This document shows, one piece after another, positions 56,828-64,000 of a stretch of DNA of 64,000 nt. Below the pieces are notes generated by a model. That model did no database searches. It was not told where the DNA came from and saw only the letters and a program-made list of their open reading frames with translations. The stretch is from Brevundimonas naejangsanensis DSM 23858 (GTDB lineage Bacteria; Pseudomonadota; Alphaproteobacteria; Caulobacterales; Caulobacteraceae), in assembly GCF_000421705.1 (NCBI RefSeq), contig NZ_ATXN01000002.1, positions 930,001 to 994,000 of the forward strand, written 5' to 3'. Numbering within the stretch: position 1 is the first letter of the stretch; each line of letters begins with the position of its first letter. The position numbers and the translations under genes were made by a program.

Positions 56828-57648
56828 GGCGTCAGCTCCAGCGGCTGGCCCAGCCCCCGTCGCTTCAGCCACACCGCGTCGAAAGGCCGCTCCTGCCGGA
56901 TGTCCATGCCGCCCTCCTTCACCAGTTCCAGACTGGCCGACAGGGTGGAGGCGGTATAGCTGGCCTGACTGGGGCCCTCCTGCCCCTCCGGCTTCTGCGG
57001 CGCCACGCGCTCCAGCGGCGTCCATTCAGCCAGGCGCGGCATGATTTCGCGAAGCCAGTCGCGCGCGGCCTCCAACTGGAAGGCCTCGACCCGCTGACCG
57101 GGGGCGTATTTGCGGCGTTCCTCGCGGCGGCGCTGGGCGACATAGGCGCTCATCAGTTCATAGAGGCTGGCGTCCACCCGATCAGAGGGGATGATGACCG
57201 TCGCCTGCGGGTCGCCGCGCGTGAAGACGTCGCGCTTCAGTTGCGGGCGGCTGGTGATGGCCTCCACCGCCGTGCGCATGGCCTCCAGCTTCTGCAGGCG
57301 GAAGGCCAGGGCGGCGGCGATCTCTTCGGCCGGAGGCTCCTCCGGCTTGTCCTTCTCGTTGCGCGGGATCAGCAGGCGCGACTTCAGATAGGCCAGCCAC
57401 GACGCCATCACGAGATAGTCGGCCGCCAGCGCGAAATTCCGCCGCCGCGCCTCATGCACGAAGGCCAGATACTGTTCGGCCAGACGGGTGATGGACAGCT
57501 TCAGCAGGTCCACCTTCTGCGTCCGCGCCAGGGCCAGAAGAACGTGCAGGGGGCCTTCATACCCCTCCAGGTCGACGACGAAGGCCTCCTGCGCCTCGAC
57601 CTGTTCGACGGCGGTGAAGTCGAGATTCGGCTGGAAGGCCTCGCTCAT
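56824..57648 (-). CDS. scpA: Segregation and condensation protein A
   Basis: The kleisin of the SMC complex; 274 residues. DLEGYEGPLHVLLALARTQK near the start and LAADYLVMASWLAYLKSRLL are the conserved N-terminal blocks; the C-terminal winged helix follows a long linker. It is translated before scpB (4-base overlap) and 16 bases after nagZ. Confidence 0.95.
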   Translation of the reverse strand: MSEAFQPNLDFTAVEQVEAQEAFVVDLEGYEGPLHVLLALARTQKVDLLKLSITRLAEQYLAFVHEARRRNFALAADYLVMASWLAYLKSRLLIPRNEKDKPEEPPAEEIAAALAFRLQKLEAMRTAVEAITSRPQLKRDVFTRGDPQATVIIPSDRVDASLYELMSAYVAQRRREERRKYAPGQRVEAFQLEAARDWLREIMPRLAEWTPLERVAPQKPEGQEGPSQASYTASTLSASLELVKEGGMDIRQERPFDAVWLKRRGLGQPLELTP

Positions 57649-57664
57649 GCGCCCTCCCCGGCGA

Positions 57665-58714
57665 TCACCCTTGCGCCTCGCCGACGTCCGGCCCCTTGGC
57701 GGCGTCGAAGCGGCCGTTCAGCGCCGCCTCCAGCCGGGCCCGGCCCTCGGCGACATCCAGCGGCTCGGGCGCGCGGACGATGCGGTTCAGCGCGGCCTCG
57801 GCGCGGCGCTTGGCCTCGCCTTTCAGCTTCTTCGTTCCGTCGGCGACGGCGGCCATCTCCTTCAGGTCGCCGTTGCAGTGGAGCACCACGTCGCAGCCCG
57901 CCTTCAGCGACTGTTCCGCCCGCTCGGTCAACGTCCCCGACAGGGCCTGCATCGACAGGTCGTCGGACAGGATCAGGCCGGAGAAGCCCAGCCGCTCGCG
58001 CATCAGGCGGATCGCCTTCTTCGAGGTGGTGGCCGGGCGTTTGGCGTCGACGGCGGTGAAGACCACGTGCGCCGTCATCGCCATCGGCATGTCCGACAGC
58101 GCCTTGAACGGGGCGAAGTCCCAGGCGTCCAGTTCCTCGATCGCCGTCTCGACCACCGGCAGGTCGTGGTGGCTATCCGAGAAGGCGCGGCCGTGGCCGG
58201 GGATATGCTTGATGATCGGCAGGACGCCGCCCGCCAGCAGGCCCTCGGCAGCGGCCCGGCCCAGCTGGGTCACGGTCGCCGGGTCCTGCGCATAGGCGCG
58301 GTCGCCGATAATGTCGTGGGCGCCCGGCACCGGCACGTCCAGCACCGGCACGCAGTCGACGGTGATGCCCAGTTCGCGCAGGTCATGAGCGATCAGCCGC
58401 GCGCCCAGACGCACCAGTTCACGCGCCGCCGCCGGATCATTGGTCGCCTTCAGATAGGCGGCGCCGGGCGGATATTTCGGCCAGTGCGGCGGGCCGAGGC
58501 GCTGCACCCGGCCGCCTTCCTGATCAATCAGGACCGGGGCGTCGTCGCGGCCCACGCTGTCGCGCAGTTCGGACACCAGCGCCTTGACCTGCTCGGGGCT
58601 GTCCACATTGCGGCGGAACAGGATGAAGCCCCAGGGCTTGGCCTCGGCGTAGAAGGCGCGTTCCTCCGCCGTCAGCCTGTGGCCGGAACAGCCGTAGATG
58701 GCGGCGGAGGTCAT
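57665..58714 (-). CDS. nagZ: Beta-N-acetylhexosaminidase
   Basis: A family 3 glycosidase that removes GlcNAc from peptidoglycan fragments in the cytoplasm during cell-wall recycling; 349 residues. KHIPGHGRAFSDSHHDLP (169-186) is the NagZ loop with the catalytic Asp/His pair, and ILSDDLSMQAL holds the nucleophile. There is no signal peptide, as expected. Confidence 0.96.
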   Translation of the reverse strand: MTSAAIYGCSGHRLTAEERAFYAEAKPWGFILFRRNVDSPEQVKALVSELRDSVGRDDAPVLIDQEGGRVQRLGPPHWPKYPPGAAYLKATNDPAAARELVRLGARLIAHDLRELGITVDCVPVLDVPVPGAHDIIGDRAYAQDPATVTQLGRAAAEGLLAGGVLPIIKHIPGHGRAFSDSHHDLPVVETAIEELDAWDFAPFKALSDMPMAMTAHVVFTAVDAKRPATTSKKAIRLMRERLGFSGLILSDDLSMQALSGTLTERAEQSLKAGCDVVLHCNGDLKEMAAVADGTKKLKGEAKRRAEAALNRIVRAPEPLDVAEGRARLEAALNGRFDAAKGPDVGEAQG

Positions 58715-58727
58715 GTGCGCTCGCCCC

Positions 58728-59543
58728 TTAGCGGACGATGCAGTCGCGGCCCGCAGCCTTCAGCGCATTGCAGAAGGCGACGGCGCGTTCACGGCTCATG
58801 CCGGTAAAGGTGGTGCGGTACAGGGTCGAGCCGTTGGCGGCGGTGACTTCCTGCACGCGCTTCTGGGCGCCCGAGGCGTACTGGCCGAAGCGGGCGGCGA
58901 CGGCCGCGTATTCACGGTCGGCGATAGCGGTCGAGGAGAAGGCGCCGATCTGCACGCCGGACGATCCGCCCGCCGCAGCCGGAGCGGGCGCCGGAGCCGG
59001 GGCTGGAGCCGGAGCCTTCGTCGCCGGAGCGGGCGTTACGGGCGCAGGCGCGGCCGGAGCCTTGGTCGCCGGGGCGGGCGCGGCGGGCGGCGGGGTCGAG
59101 GACTCGACCGGCGTAGCCGGGGCCGTCGGCGCGGGGCGCGGCAGGACTTCTTCCGGACCGGGGGTGAAGGTCGGCGCGGCGTCGCTCGGCTCGCCGCCGT
59201 CGCGATAGACGCGGATGTCGGCTTCCGGGTCTATCGGCTGGGCGTCCAGCGGCGCCTCGACCTTCATGCTCTCGACCGGGGTTCCGACGGCGGGCGGCGC
59301 ATCCGTCGAGGAGCGCACGCCCGAACGATAGAAGACCACCACGGCCACGATCAGCAGCAGCAGGACGATGGCGCTGATGATCAGGGTGATGGGCGGCGAC
59401 TTGGCGGCCGGAGCCCGGCGAGGGTCATAGCCGCCGCGCGTAAAGGGCAGGTCGTCGTCGGTCGGCGGGGTATAGGCGCCGCGGTCGCGGCCAGCGTTGT
59501 GCCCCGCGTTAGGATTGCCTCGGTGATCGTCGTCGTAGGACAT
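58728..59543 (-). CDS. SPOR-domain membrane protein
   Basis: A 271-residue bitopic inner-membrane protein: cytoplasmic tail, one helix at about 52-70 (LIISAIVLLLLIVAVVVF), a long proline/alanine-rich linker at about 120-190 with repeated APATKAP units, and a C-terminal SPOR domain from about 195 (GVQIGAFSS, then FCNALKAAGRDCIVR). SPOR domains bind glycan strands lacking stem peptides at the division septum, so it probably acts in cell division. The dgt gene is upstream, nagZ downstream. Confidence 0.93.
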   Translation of the reverse strand: MSYDDDHRGNPNAGHNAGRDRGAYTPPTDDDLPFTRGGYDPRRAPAAKSPPITLIISAIVLLLLIVAVVVFYRSGVRSSTDAPPAVGTPVESMKVEAPLDAQPIDPEADIRVYRDGGEPSDAAPTFTPGPEEVLPRPAPTAPATPVESSTPPPAAPAPATKAPAAPAPVTPAPATKAPAPAPAPAPAPAAAGGSSGVQIGAFSSTAIADREYAAVAARFGQYASGAQKRVQEVTAANGSTLYRTTFTGMSRERAVAFCNALKAAGRDCIVR

Positions 59544-59629
59544 GGGTCGCGCCTTGGTGGTCGTGGGACACGCGCGCGAATCGGCGCGCGTCGGCGCTCA
59601 GTCTAACGCGCCGTGAAGCCCTTCTCGAA

Positions 59630-60817
59630 TCACAGATCGAGGGCGAGGTCGAGGCTGAACAGCTTCCTGTGGACCTCGATAGCGTAACGATCTGTCATAC
59701 CGGCGATGTAGTCGCACACCGCCCGCGCCCGTGCGTTCTGGTCATCGGTCAGGGCCGATGCCTGCCATTCCGGCGGCATCACCTCCGGCTCGGCCATGAA
59801 CAGCTGGAACAGCTGGGCCAGCACACGGCGCGCCTGACTGCGGGTGCGGTTGACGCGATAATGGCGATACATCCGCTCGAACAGGAAGCGACGCAGCACA
59901 GCCAGCTCCGCCATCATGCCAGATGAGAACTGCACCAGAGTCTCGGGCGCGTTACGCACGTCCTCGACTGTCTCGATCTTGTGTCTGGCCAGACGGGCCT
60001 CGGTCTCGACCAGGACGTCATCGACCATAACGCCGATCATCCTGCGCACGGCCTCCAGCCGCAGCATCCTTTCGTCGACATCGGGCCAGTCGGCGCGCGC
60101 GCTGGCGATACAGCGCCCGATCAGGGGCACGTCGGACAGGTCGGACAGGCTGAACAGCCCCGCCTGCACCCCGTCATCCACGTCGTGGTTGTTATAGGCG
60201 ATGTCATCGGCGATGGCCGCGCACTGGGCCTCCAGCGAGGCGAAGGTGCCAAGCCGCAGGTCCCAGTCGGCCGCTCCGCCCGGCGCATAGGCGGCGACCG
60301 CCTTCCACGCCGGGTCCGTCAGCTTATGCGCCACCGGGCCGTTGTGCTTGACCACGCCCTCGACCGTCTCCCAGCTCAGGTTCAGGCCGGTGAAGCCGGG
60401 ATAGCGCGTCTCCAGCTCGGTCACGACGCGGAAACTCTGGACGTTGTGGTCAAAGCCGCCGAACGCCTTCATCTGTTCGTGCAGTTCGTCCTCGCCCGCA
60501 TGGCTGAACGGCGGGTGTCCCAGATCGTGGGCCAGGGCGACCGTCTCGGCCAGATCGTCGTCCAACCGCAGGGCGTGGGCCAGCGATCGGGCGATCTGCG
60601 CCACCTCAAGACTGTGCGTCAGCCGGGTGCGATAATGGTCGCCCTCATGCGCCACAAAGACCTGCGTCTTCTCCTTCAGGCGACGGAAGGCGGTGGCGTG
60701 GATGATGCGGTCGCGGTCGCGGGCGAAGGCGGTGCGGGTGCGGCTGGCGGGCTCGAAGACATGACGACCGCGACTGGCGGCGTGGTTTTCGGCGTAGGAA
60801 GCGCGGGTCTGGCTCAA
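59630..60817 (-). CDS. dgt: Deoxyguanosinetriphosphate triphosphohydrolase-like protein
   Basis: An HD-domain dNTPase that splits dNTPs to deoxynucleoside and triphosphate; 395 residues. The HD metal motif is [19 protein letters not shown] (H68) with [10 protein letters not shown] at 97-106 and a later [13 protein letters not shown]. The product is likely a dNTPase of the Dgt/SAMHD1 type. It opens the dgt-SPOR-nagZ-scpA-scpB run and is divergent from erpA. Confidence 0.95.
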   Translation of the reverse strand: MSQTRASYAENHAASRGRHVFEPASRTRTAFARDRDRIIHATAFRRLKEKTQVFVAHEGDHYRTRLTHSLEVAQIARSLAHALRLDDDLAETVALAHDLGHPPFSHAGEDELHEQMKAFGGFDHNVQSFRVVTELETRYPGFTGLNLSWETVEGVVKHNGPVAHKLTDPAWKAVAAYAPGGAADWDLRLGTFASLEAQCAAIADDIAYNNHDVDDGVQAGLFSLSDLSDVPLIGRCIASARADWPDVDERMLRLEAVRRMIGVMVDDVLVETEARLARHKIETVEDVRNAPETLVQFSSGMMAELAVLRRFLFERMYRHYRVNRTRSQARRVLAQLFQLFMAEPEVMPPEWQASALTDDQNARARAVCDYIAGMTDRYAIEVHRKLFSLDLALDL

Positions 60818-60903
60818 ATCGTCAGGCCTTTTGGGGAGTCGGCAGGACTTCGTGATGGCGACAGGCCTTTGCGAACGCCTGTCAGACCCTCATATAGAGG
60901 GCT

Positions 60904-61293
60904 GTGAGCACCGTCCAATCTACAGAATCAGCCCGCGACCTGTCGCTGTCGATCGCGCCCCGTTCGCCCGAAGGCATCACCTTGTCCGAAAGCGGCGCGC
61001 GCCGCTTGGCCAGGCTGTCCGAGGCTGAGGGCAAGCCGGTGCTGCTGCGTGTCGCCGTCGACGGCGGGGGCTGCTCGGGCTTTCAGTATCGCTTTGAGCT
61101 GGTCGACGGCCCCGAGGCCGACGATCTGGTGGTGCGCCGCGACGGTCAGGCCGTGGTCATCGACCCGGTGTCCGTGCCCTTCCTGAAGGATTCCGAAGTG
61201 GCCTTCGTGGACGAACTGGCAGGCGCCCAGTTTGTGATCCGCAACCCCAACGCCGCCTCCAGTTGCGGCTGCGGCGTCAGCTTCTCGATCTGA
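60904..61293 (+). CDS. erpA: Iron-sulfur cluster insertion protein
   Basis: An A-type carrier delivering Fe-S clusters; 129 residues. Cluster cysteines are C57 in DGGGCSGFQY and C121/C123 in NAASSCGCGVSF. GTG start at 60904 just after TATAGAGGGCT. A GC hairpin (CCCCGC / GCGGGG) at about 61305-61325 follows the stop. It is divergent from dgt. Confidence 0.96.
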   Translation: MSTVQSTESARDLSLSIAPRSPEGITLSESGARRLARLSEAEGKPVLLRVAVDGGGCSGFQYRFELVDGPEADDLVVRRDGQAVVIDPVSVPFLKDSEVAFVDELAGAQFVIRNPNAASSCGCGVSFSI

Positions 61294-61348
61294 CATCGCA
61301 GAACCGCCCCGCTTGGCGGCGGGGCGTCGGGCGCCCATCTTTATCGAC

Positions 61349-61717
61349 ATGAAGCGTCTGGCGTTCCTGATCCTGCTGTTCGTCGCCGTTCCGCTGACGG
61401 CTAGCGCCCAGACCTGGCCGGGCTGGCCCGGTCCGCCGCCTGCCGGCTACGATCCCAATGTCGCGCGCGCCGAACAGCACAATCAGGCGATGGAGCGACT
61501 GCGCCTTCAGGCCGACCAGCGCGAGGCCGACGCCGCCCGCACGAGGCTGCAGACGGAGCGCACGGTTCGCCAGCTCGAAGCCGCACGCGCGCCTGCGCCC
61601 GCTGCGCCTCCTCCGACGCCCTATGCGCCGCGACCGACGCCTCTGCCCGCTCCTGCCGATCAGAATGCTCCCGGCGTGGCCGAGATCGACGCCTGGCTGA
61701 ACCGACCGCCGCACTAA
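61349..61717 (+). CDS. Secreted hypothetical protein, helical
   Basis: A 122-residue exported protein: signal KRLAFLILLFVAVPLTASA, then a proline/tryptophan-rich start (QTWPGWPGPPPAGYDPN), an arginine/alanine helix of about 45 residues likely to be a coiled coil, a PTPYAPRPTPLPAP linker and a short C-terminal IDAWLNRPP. I recognise no family. Position between erpA and a zinc peptidase gives no clue. Confidence 0.7.
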   Translation: MKRLAFLILLFVAVPLTASAQTWPGWPGPPPAGYDPNVARAEQHNQAMERLRLQADQREADAARTRLQTERTVRQLEAARAPAPAAPPPTPYAPRPTPLPAPADQNAPGVAEIDAWLNRPPH

Positions 61718-61815
61718 CGCCCGCCGCAGCCCACGACGCGTTACATTTGCATCTCTTCACCTGCCCCTGCGTTTCAGCCTAGCTTCGGAACAGACAGCAC
61801 AGCGGAGACCAGCAG

Positions 61816-62667
61816 ATGCGTTGGCAGGGCGGACGGCGCGGCGGCGGGGTTGAAGATCGGCGCGGCATGGGCGGCGGCGCGGTCGCGGGCGGCGGCATCG
61901 GCGTGCTGGTGCTGGCGGCGATCGGCTATTTCGTCTTCGGCATCGACCCCAACACCACCCAACAGCTGGCCAGCCAATTCGGCGGCGCCGGTCAGGCGGA
62001 ACAGCAGGGCCAGATGGGCTCGCCCGAGGATCAGGACGGCCAGTTCGTCGAGGTCGTCGGCTCCAACATCAACGACGTGTGGAAGACCAAGCTGAAGGGC
62101 TACACCGCGCCCATCACCGTCCTTTACGAACAGGGCACCCAGACCGGCTGCGGCTATGGCCAGGCGGCGATGGGGCCGTTCTACTGTCCGGCGGATCAGA
62201 AGGTCTATCTGGACCTCAGCTTCTGGCGCGAGATGGAGACGAAGCTGGGCGCGTCCGGCGCTGACTTCGCCAAGGCCTATGTCATCGCGCATGAATTCGG
62301 CCACCACGTCCAGACCCTGACCGGGGCCAGCCAGCAGGTGCAGCGCGCCCAGCAGGCGGCGCGGTCACAGGCCGAGGGCAACCGCTATTCCGTCGCGCTG
62401 GAGCTTCAGGCCGACTGTTACGCCGGGGTCTGGGCCAGCAACGCCGCCGCCGTGTCGAACGGTCAGGTGGCGCTGGAGCCGGGCGATCTGGAAGAGGGCA
62501 TGAAGACGGCCCAGGCCATCGGCGACGATACCCTGCAGCGGCGCGGCGGCGGGCGCGTCTCGCCCGAAAGCTTCACCCACGGCTCCTCGGCCCAGCGGGT
62601 CGAGTGGCTGCAGCGCGGCTATCAGACCGGCGATCCAGCCGCCTGCGACACCTTCTCCCAGCTTTAA
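61816..62667 (+). CDS. YpfJ-family neutral zinc metallopeptidase
   Basis: A 283-residue membrane-anchored peptidase: one N-terminal helix at about 25-43, then a periplasmic domain. The HExxH zinc site is AHEFGHHVQTLTG at 158-170, with a third ligand expected in ELQADCYAGVWA. TGCGYGQAAMGPFYCPADQKV and SAQRVEWLQRGYQ are family marks. GGAGACCAGCAG precedes the ATG. Substrate unknown. Confidence 0.93.
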   Translation: MRWQGGRRGGGVEDRRGMGGGAVAGGGIGVLVLAAIGYFVFGIDPNTTQQLASQFGGAGQAEQQGQMGSPEDQDGQFVEVVGSNINDVWKTKLKGYTAPITVLYEQGTQTGCGYGQAAMGPFYCPADQKVYLDLSFWREMETKLGASGADFAKAYVIAHEFGHHVQTLTGASQQVQRAQQAARSQAEGNRYSVALELQADCYAGVWASNAAAVSNGQVALEPGDLEEGMKTAQAIGDDTLQRRGGGRVSPESFTHGSSAQRVEWLQRGYQTGDPAACDTFSQL

Positions 62668-62677
62668 ACCGAGTGGA

Positions 62678-63979
62678 TCAGGCGGCCTTCGCGCGCTTCA
62701 GCTGCGAAGGCCGCCCATAGGCGAACCAGCGCAGGGCCCACTCCAGCGGTCCCATGTTGAAGGCGCGCAGCCACAGCGCGCTGAACGTCATCTGAACCAC
62801 CCAGATGCCGAGCGCGACACCCCACAGGCCCCACCAGTCCAGCCTGCCCCACAGGTTCAGGCCATAGAACAACAGGGCCGCGATCGCCGACTGTCCCAGA
62901 TAGTTGGTCAGGGCCATCCGTCCCAGATTGCGCAACGCCCGCCCGACAAACCCCAGGGCGTTCATCTTCCACAATGAGAGCAGCAGGCCGACATGACCCA
63001 GGGTCATGGCGCATCGGCCCAGTTCATAGCTGCTCTGCGTCGCCCAAGACTCGGACGAAAACTGGCTCAACCACAGCACCACCGCCTGCCCGCCGTTGAC
63101 CGCCAGCCCCACGCCATAACCACAAGCCGTCAGCGCCAGATAGAAACCCAGCGAACGCGCCCCGCCCAGCACGCCCAGCTTGAACAGCGCCATGCCCAAC
63201 AGCATGAAGGCGACCGATTCAATGACCAGGGTGATGGTGTAGCTGGACGCCGCATAGTCCAGCCAGGTCCTCACGCTCCACTTCAGCAGGCCTGCGACGC
63301 CGCCGGTGCGCACGGCGACCTCTTCGGCGACAGCCTCCGGCGACAGGCTCTGCGCCTCCTGGGCGCGGCTATGCGCCTTCAGGGCCTCGGCGTCTTCGGC
63401 CGACAGGGACGCTCCGGCCTCAACCTGCAACGCCAGTTCGGCGCCGCGACGCGCTTCAATCGTCTGATAGGCGCCGACCACGGCCGACTCAGCCGTCAAC
63501 AGCAGCAGAAGCGCGGCCGACAGGGCGATCAGAGTGCGCGGGCGGGCCATGCGGAAAACAAACAGCAGAAATCCCGACAGGCCATAGACATAGAGAATGT
63601 CCCCCGGAAACAGCAGGGCCGTGGCGTTGAACACGCCCAGCGCCAGCAGGGCGATGCAACGTCGAAAGTACACGTCCGCCGCCTGAATCGTCCCGCGTCC
63701 GTCTTCGCCGCGCAGGGTGATCAGCAGCATTCCCGCGCCGAACAGCAGGGTGAACAGACCCCGCATCGACCCCTGCACGAACAGATGCTGGATGATCCAC
63801 GCCGACCAGTCCGGATTGGCCAGCGTCGGCGGCAGGTCCGGATGATACTGGTCCCAGGCGCCGCCCATCATCATGATATTGACCAACAGGATGCCGCACA
63901 GGGCGAAGCCGCGCAGCAGGTCCAGGCTTTCCAGCCTTTGACCTGGCGATACGGACATCATGGACGGCGAGGCGCTCAT
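62678..63979 (-). CDS. DUF418 membrane protein (YeiB-like)
   Basis: A 433-residue polytopic inner-membrane protein. RLESLDLLRGFALCGILLVN at the start is the hallmark of the YeiB/acyltransferase-3-like family, and the C-terminal DUF418 part begins after about residue 260 (ALRNLGRMALTNYLGQSAIA). About ten helices are visible. A transport or acyl-transfer role is guessed for the family. It is convergent with the zinc peptidase, 10 bases apart; only 21 bases precede it in the window. Confidence 0.93.
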   Translation of the reverse strand: MSASPSMMSVSPGQRLESLDLLRGFALCGILLVNIMMMGGAWDQYHPDLPPTLANPDWSAWIIQHLFVQGSMRGLFTLLFGAGMLLITLRGEDGRGTIQAADVYFRRCIALLALGVFNATALLFPGDILYVYGLSGFLLFVFRMARPRTLIALSAALLLLLTAESAVVGAYQTIEARRGAELALQVEAGASLSAEDAEALKAHSRAQEAQSLSPEAVAEEVAVRTGGVAGLLKWSVRTWLDYAASSYTITLVIESVAFMLLGMALFKLGVLGGARSLGFYLALTACGYGVGLAVNGGQAVVLWLSQFSSESWATQSSYELGRCAMTLGHVGLLLSLWKMNALGFVGRALRNLGRMALTNYLGQSAIAALLFYGLNLWGRLDWWGLWGVALGIWVVQMTFSALWLRAFNMGPLEWALRWFAYGRPSQLKRAKAA

Positions 63980-64000
63980 GCGGGCCGCTTATCCCCCTTC

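Overview
The window reads as a stretch of chromosome from a high-GC alphaproteobacterium of the Caulobacterales, most likely Brevundimonas or a close relative. The genus is inferred from gene content and was not tested by comparison. Pointers are a TipF-like degenerate EAL protein, alphaproteobacterial DUF4170, DUF2093 and DUF3035 proteins, a lipid A cluster with a CtpA-like phosphatase, an SOS operator of the alphaproteobacterial form GTTC-N7-GTTC, b and b' subunits of the ATP synthase, and palindromic intergenic repeats. About 72 genes are packed tightly on both strands, many with stop/start overlaps. I saw no tRNA, rRNA, CRISPR array, insertion sequence, prophage or plasmid function. Almost everything looks like core housekeeping DNA, and I found no convincing undescribed multi-gene system.

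Layout. 1-12.1 kb: end of a lytic transglycosylase, cysS, folE, an orphan exbD, a Tat-exported gamma-glutamyltransferase-like protein, an alpha/beta hydrolase with an unclear start, an aldo/keto reductase, a mini HTH protein, ubiD, a secreted M14 peptidase and a MAPEG protein. 12.1-20.6 kb: pmbA, a CysQ/inositol-phosphatase-like protein, DUF4170, two tiny coupled membrane proteins, a CtpA-like phosphatase, msbA, a DUF374 acyltransferase, waaA and lpxK, together a lipid A/Kdo and envelope block. 20.6-31.8 kb: a secreted amidohydrolase, an L,D-transpeptidase-fold lipoprotein, purD, a PRC-barrel-like lipoprotein, xseA, a DmpA-type peptidase, DUF2093, a response regulator, an LpxL-like acyltransferase, an SDR oxidoreductase and tipF.

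31.8-47.1 kb: ileS, a DUF3828 lipoprotein, ribF-maoC-HAD, lspA, a DUF3035 lipoprotein, ispH, a secreted hypothetical protein with argS, an adenine/adenosine deaminase, an SOS-controlled Y-family polymerase, pncA and fbp. 47.2-52.1 kb: a tandem glycine riboswitch driving gcvT-gcvH-gcvPA-gcvPB, a complete module sensing and breaking down glycine apart from the L protein. 52.2-64 kb: two small membrane proteins, the F0 operon atpI-atpB-atpE-b'-b, the chromosome and cell-wall block dgt-SPOR-nagZ-scpA-scpB, erpA, a secreted coiled-coil protein, a YpfJ-type zinc peptidase and a DUF418 membrane protein.

The most informative sites are the LexA box at 44005-44019, the glycine riboswitch at 47225-47430, several strong intrinsic terminators and four kinds of inverted-repeat element. 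One of these repeats supplies the C-terminus of the DmpA-type peptidase. A 48-bp tandem duplication sits exactly where the LpxL-like acyltransferase should begin.
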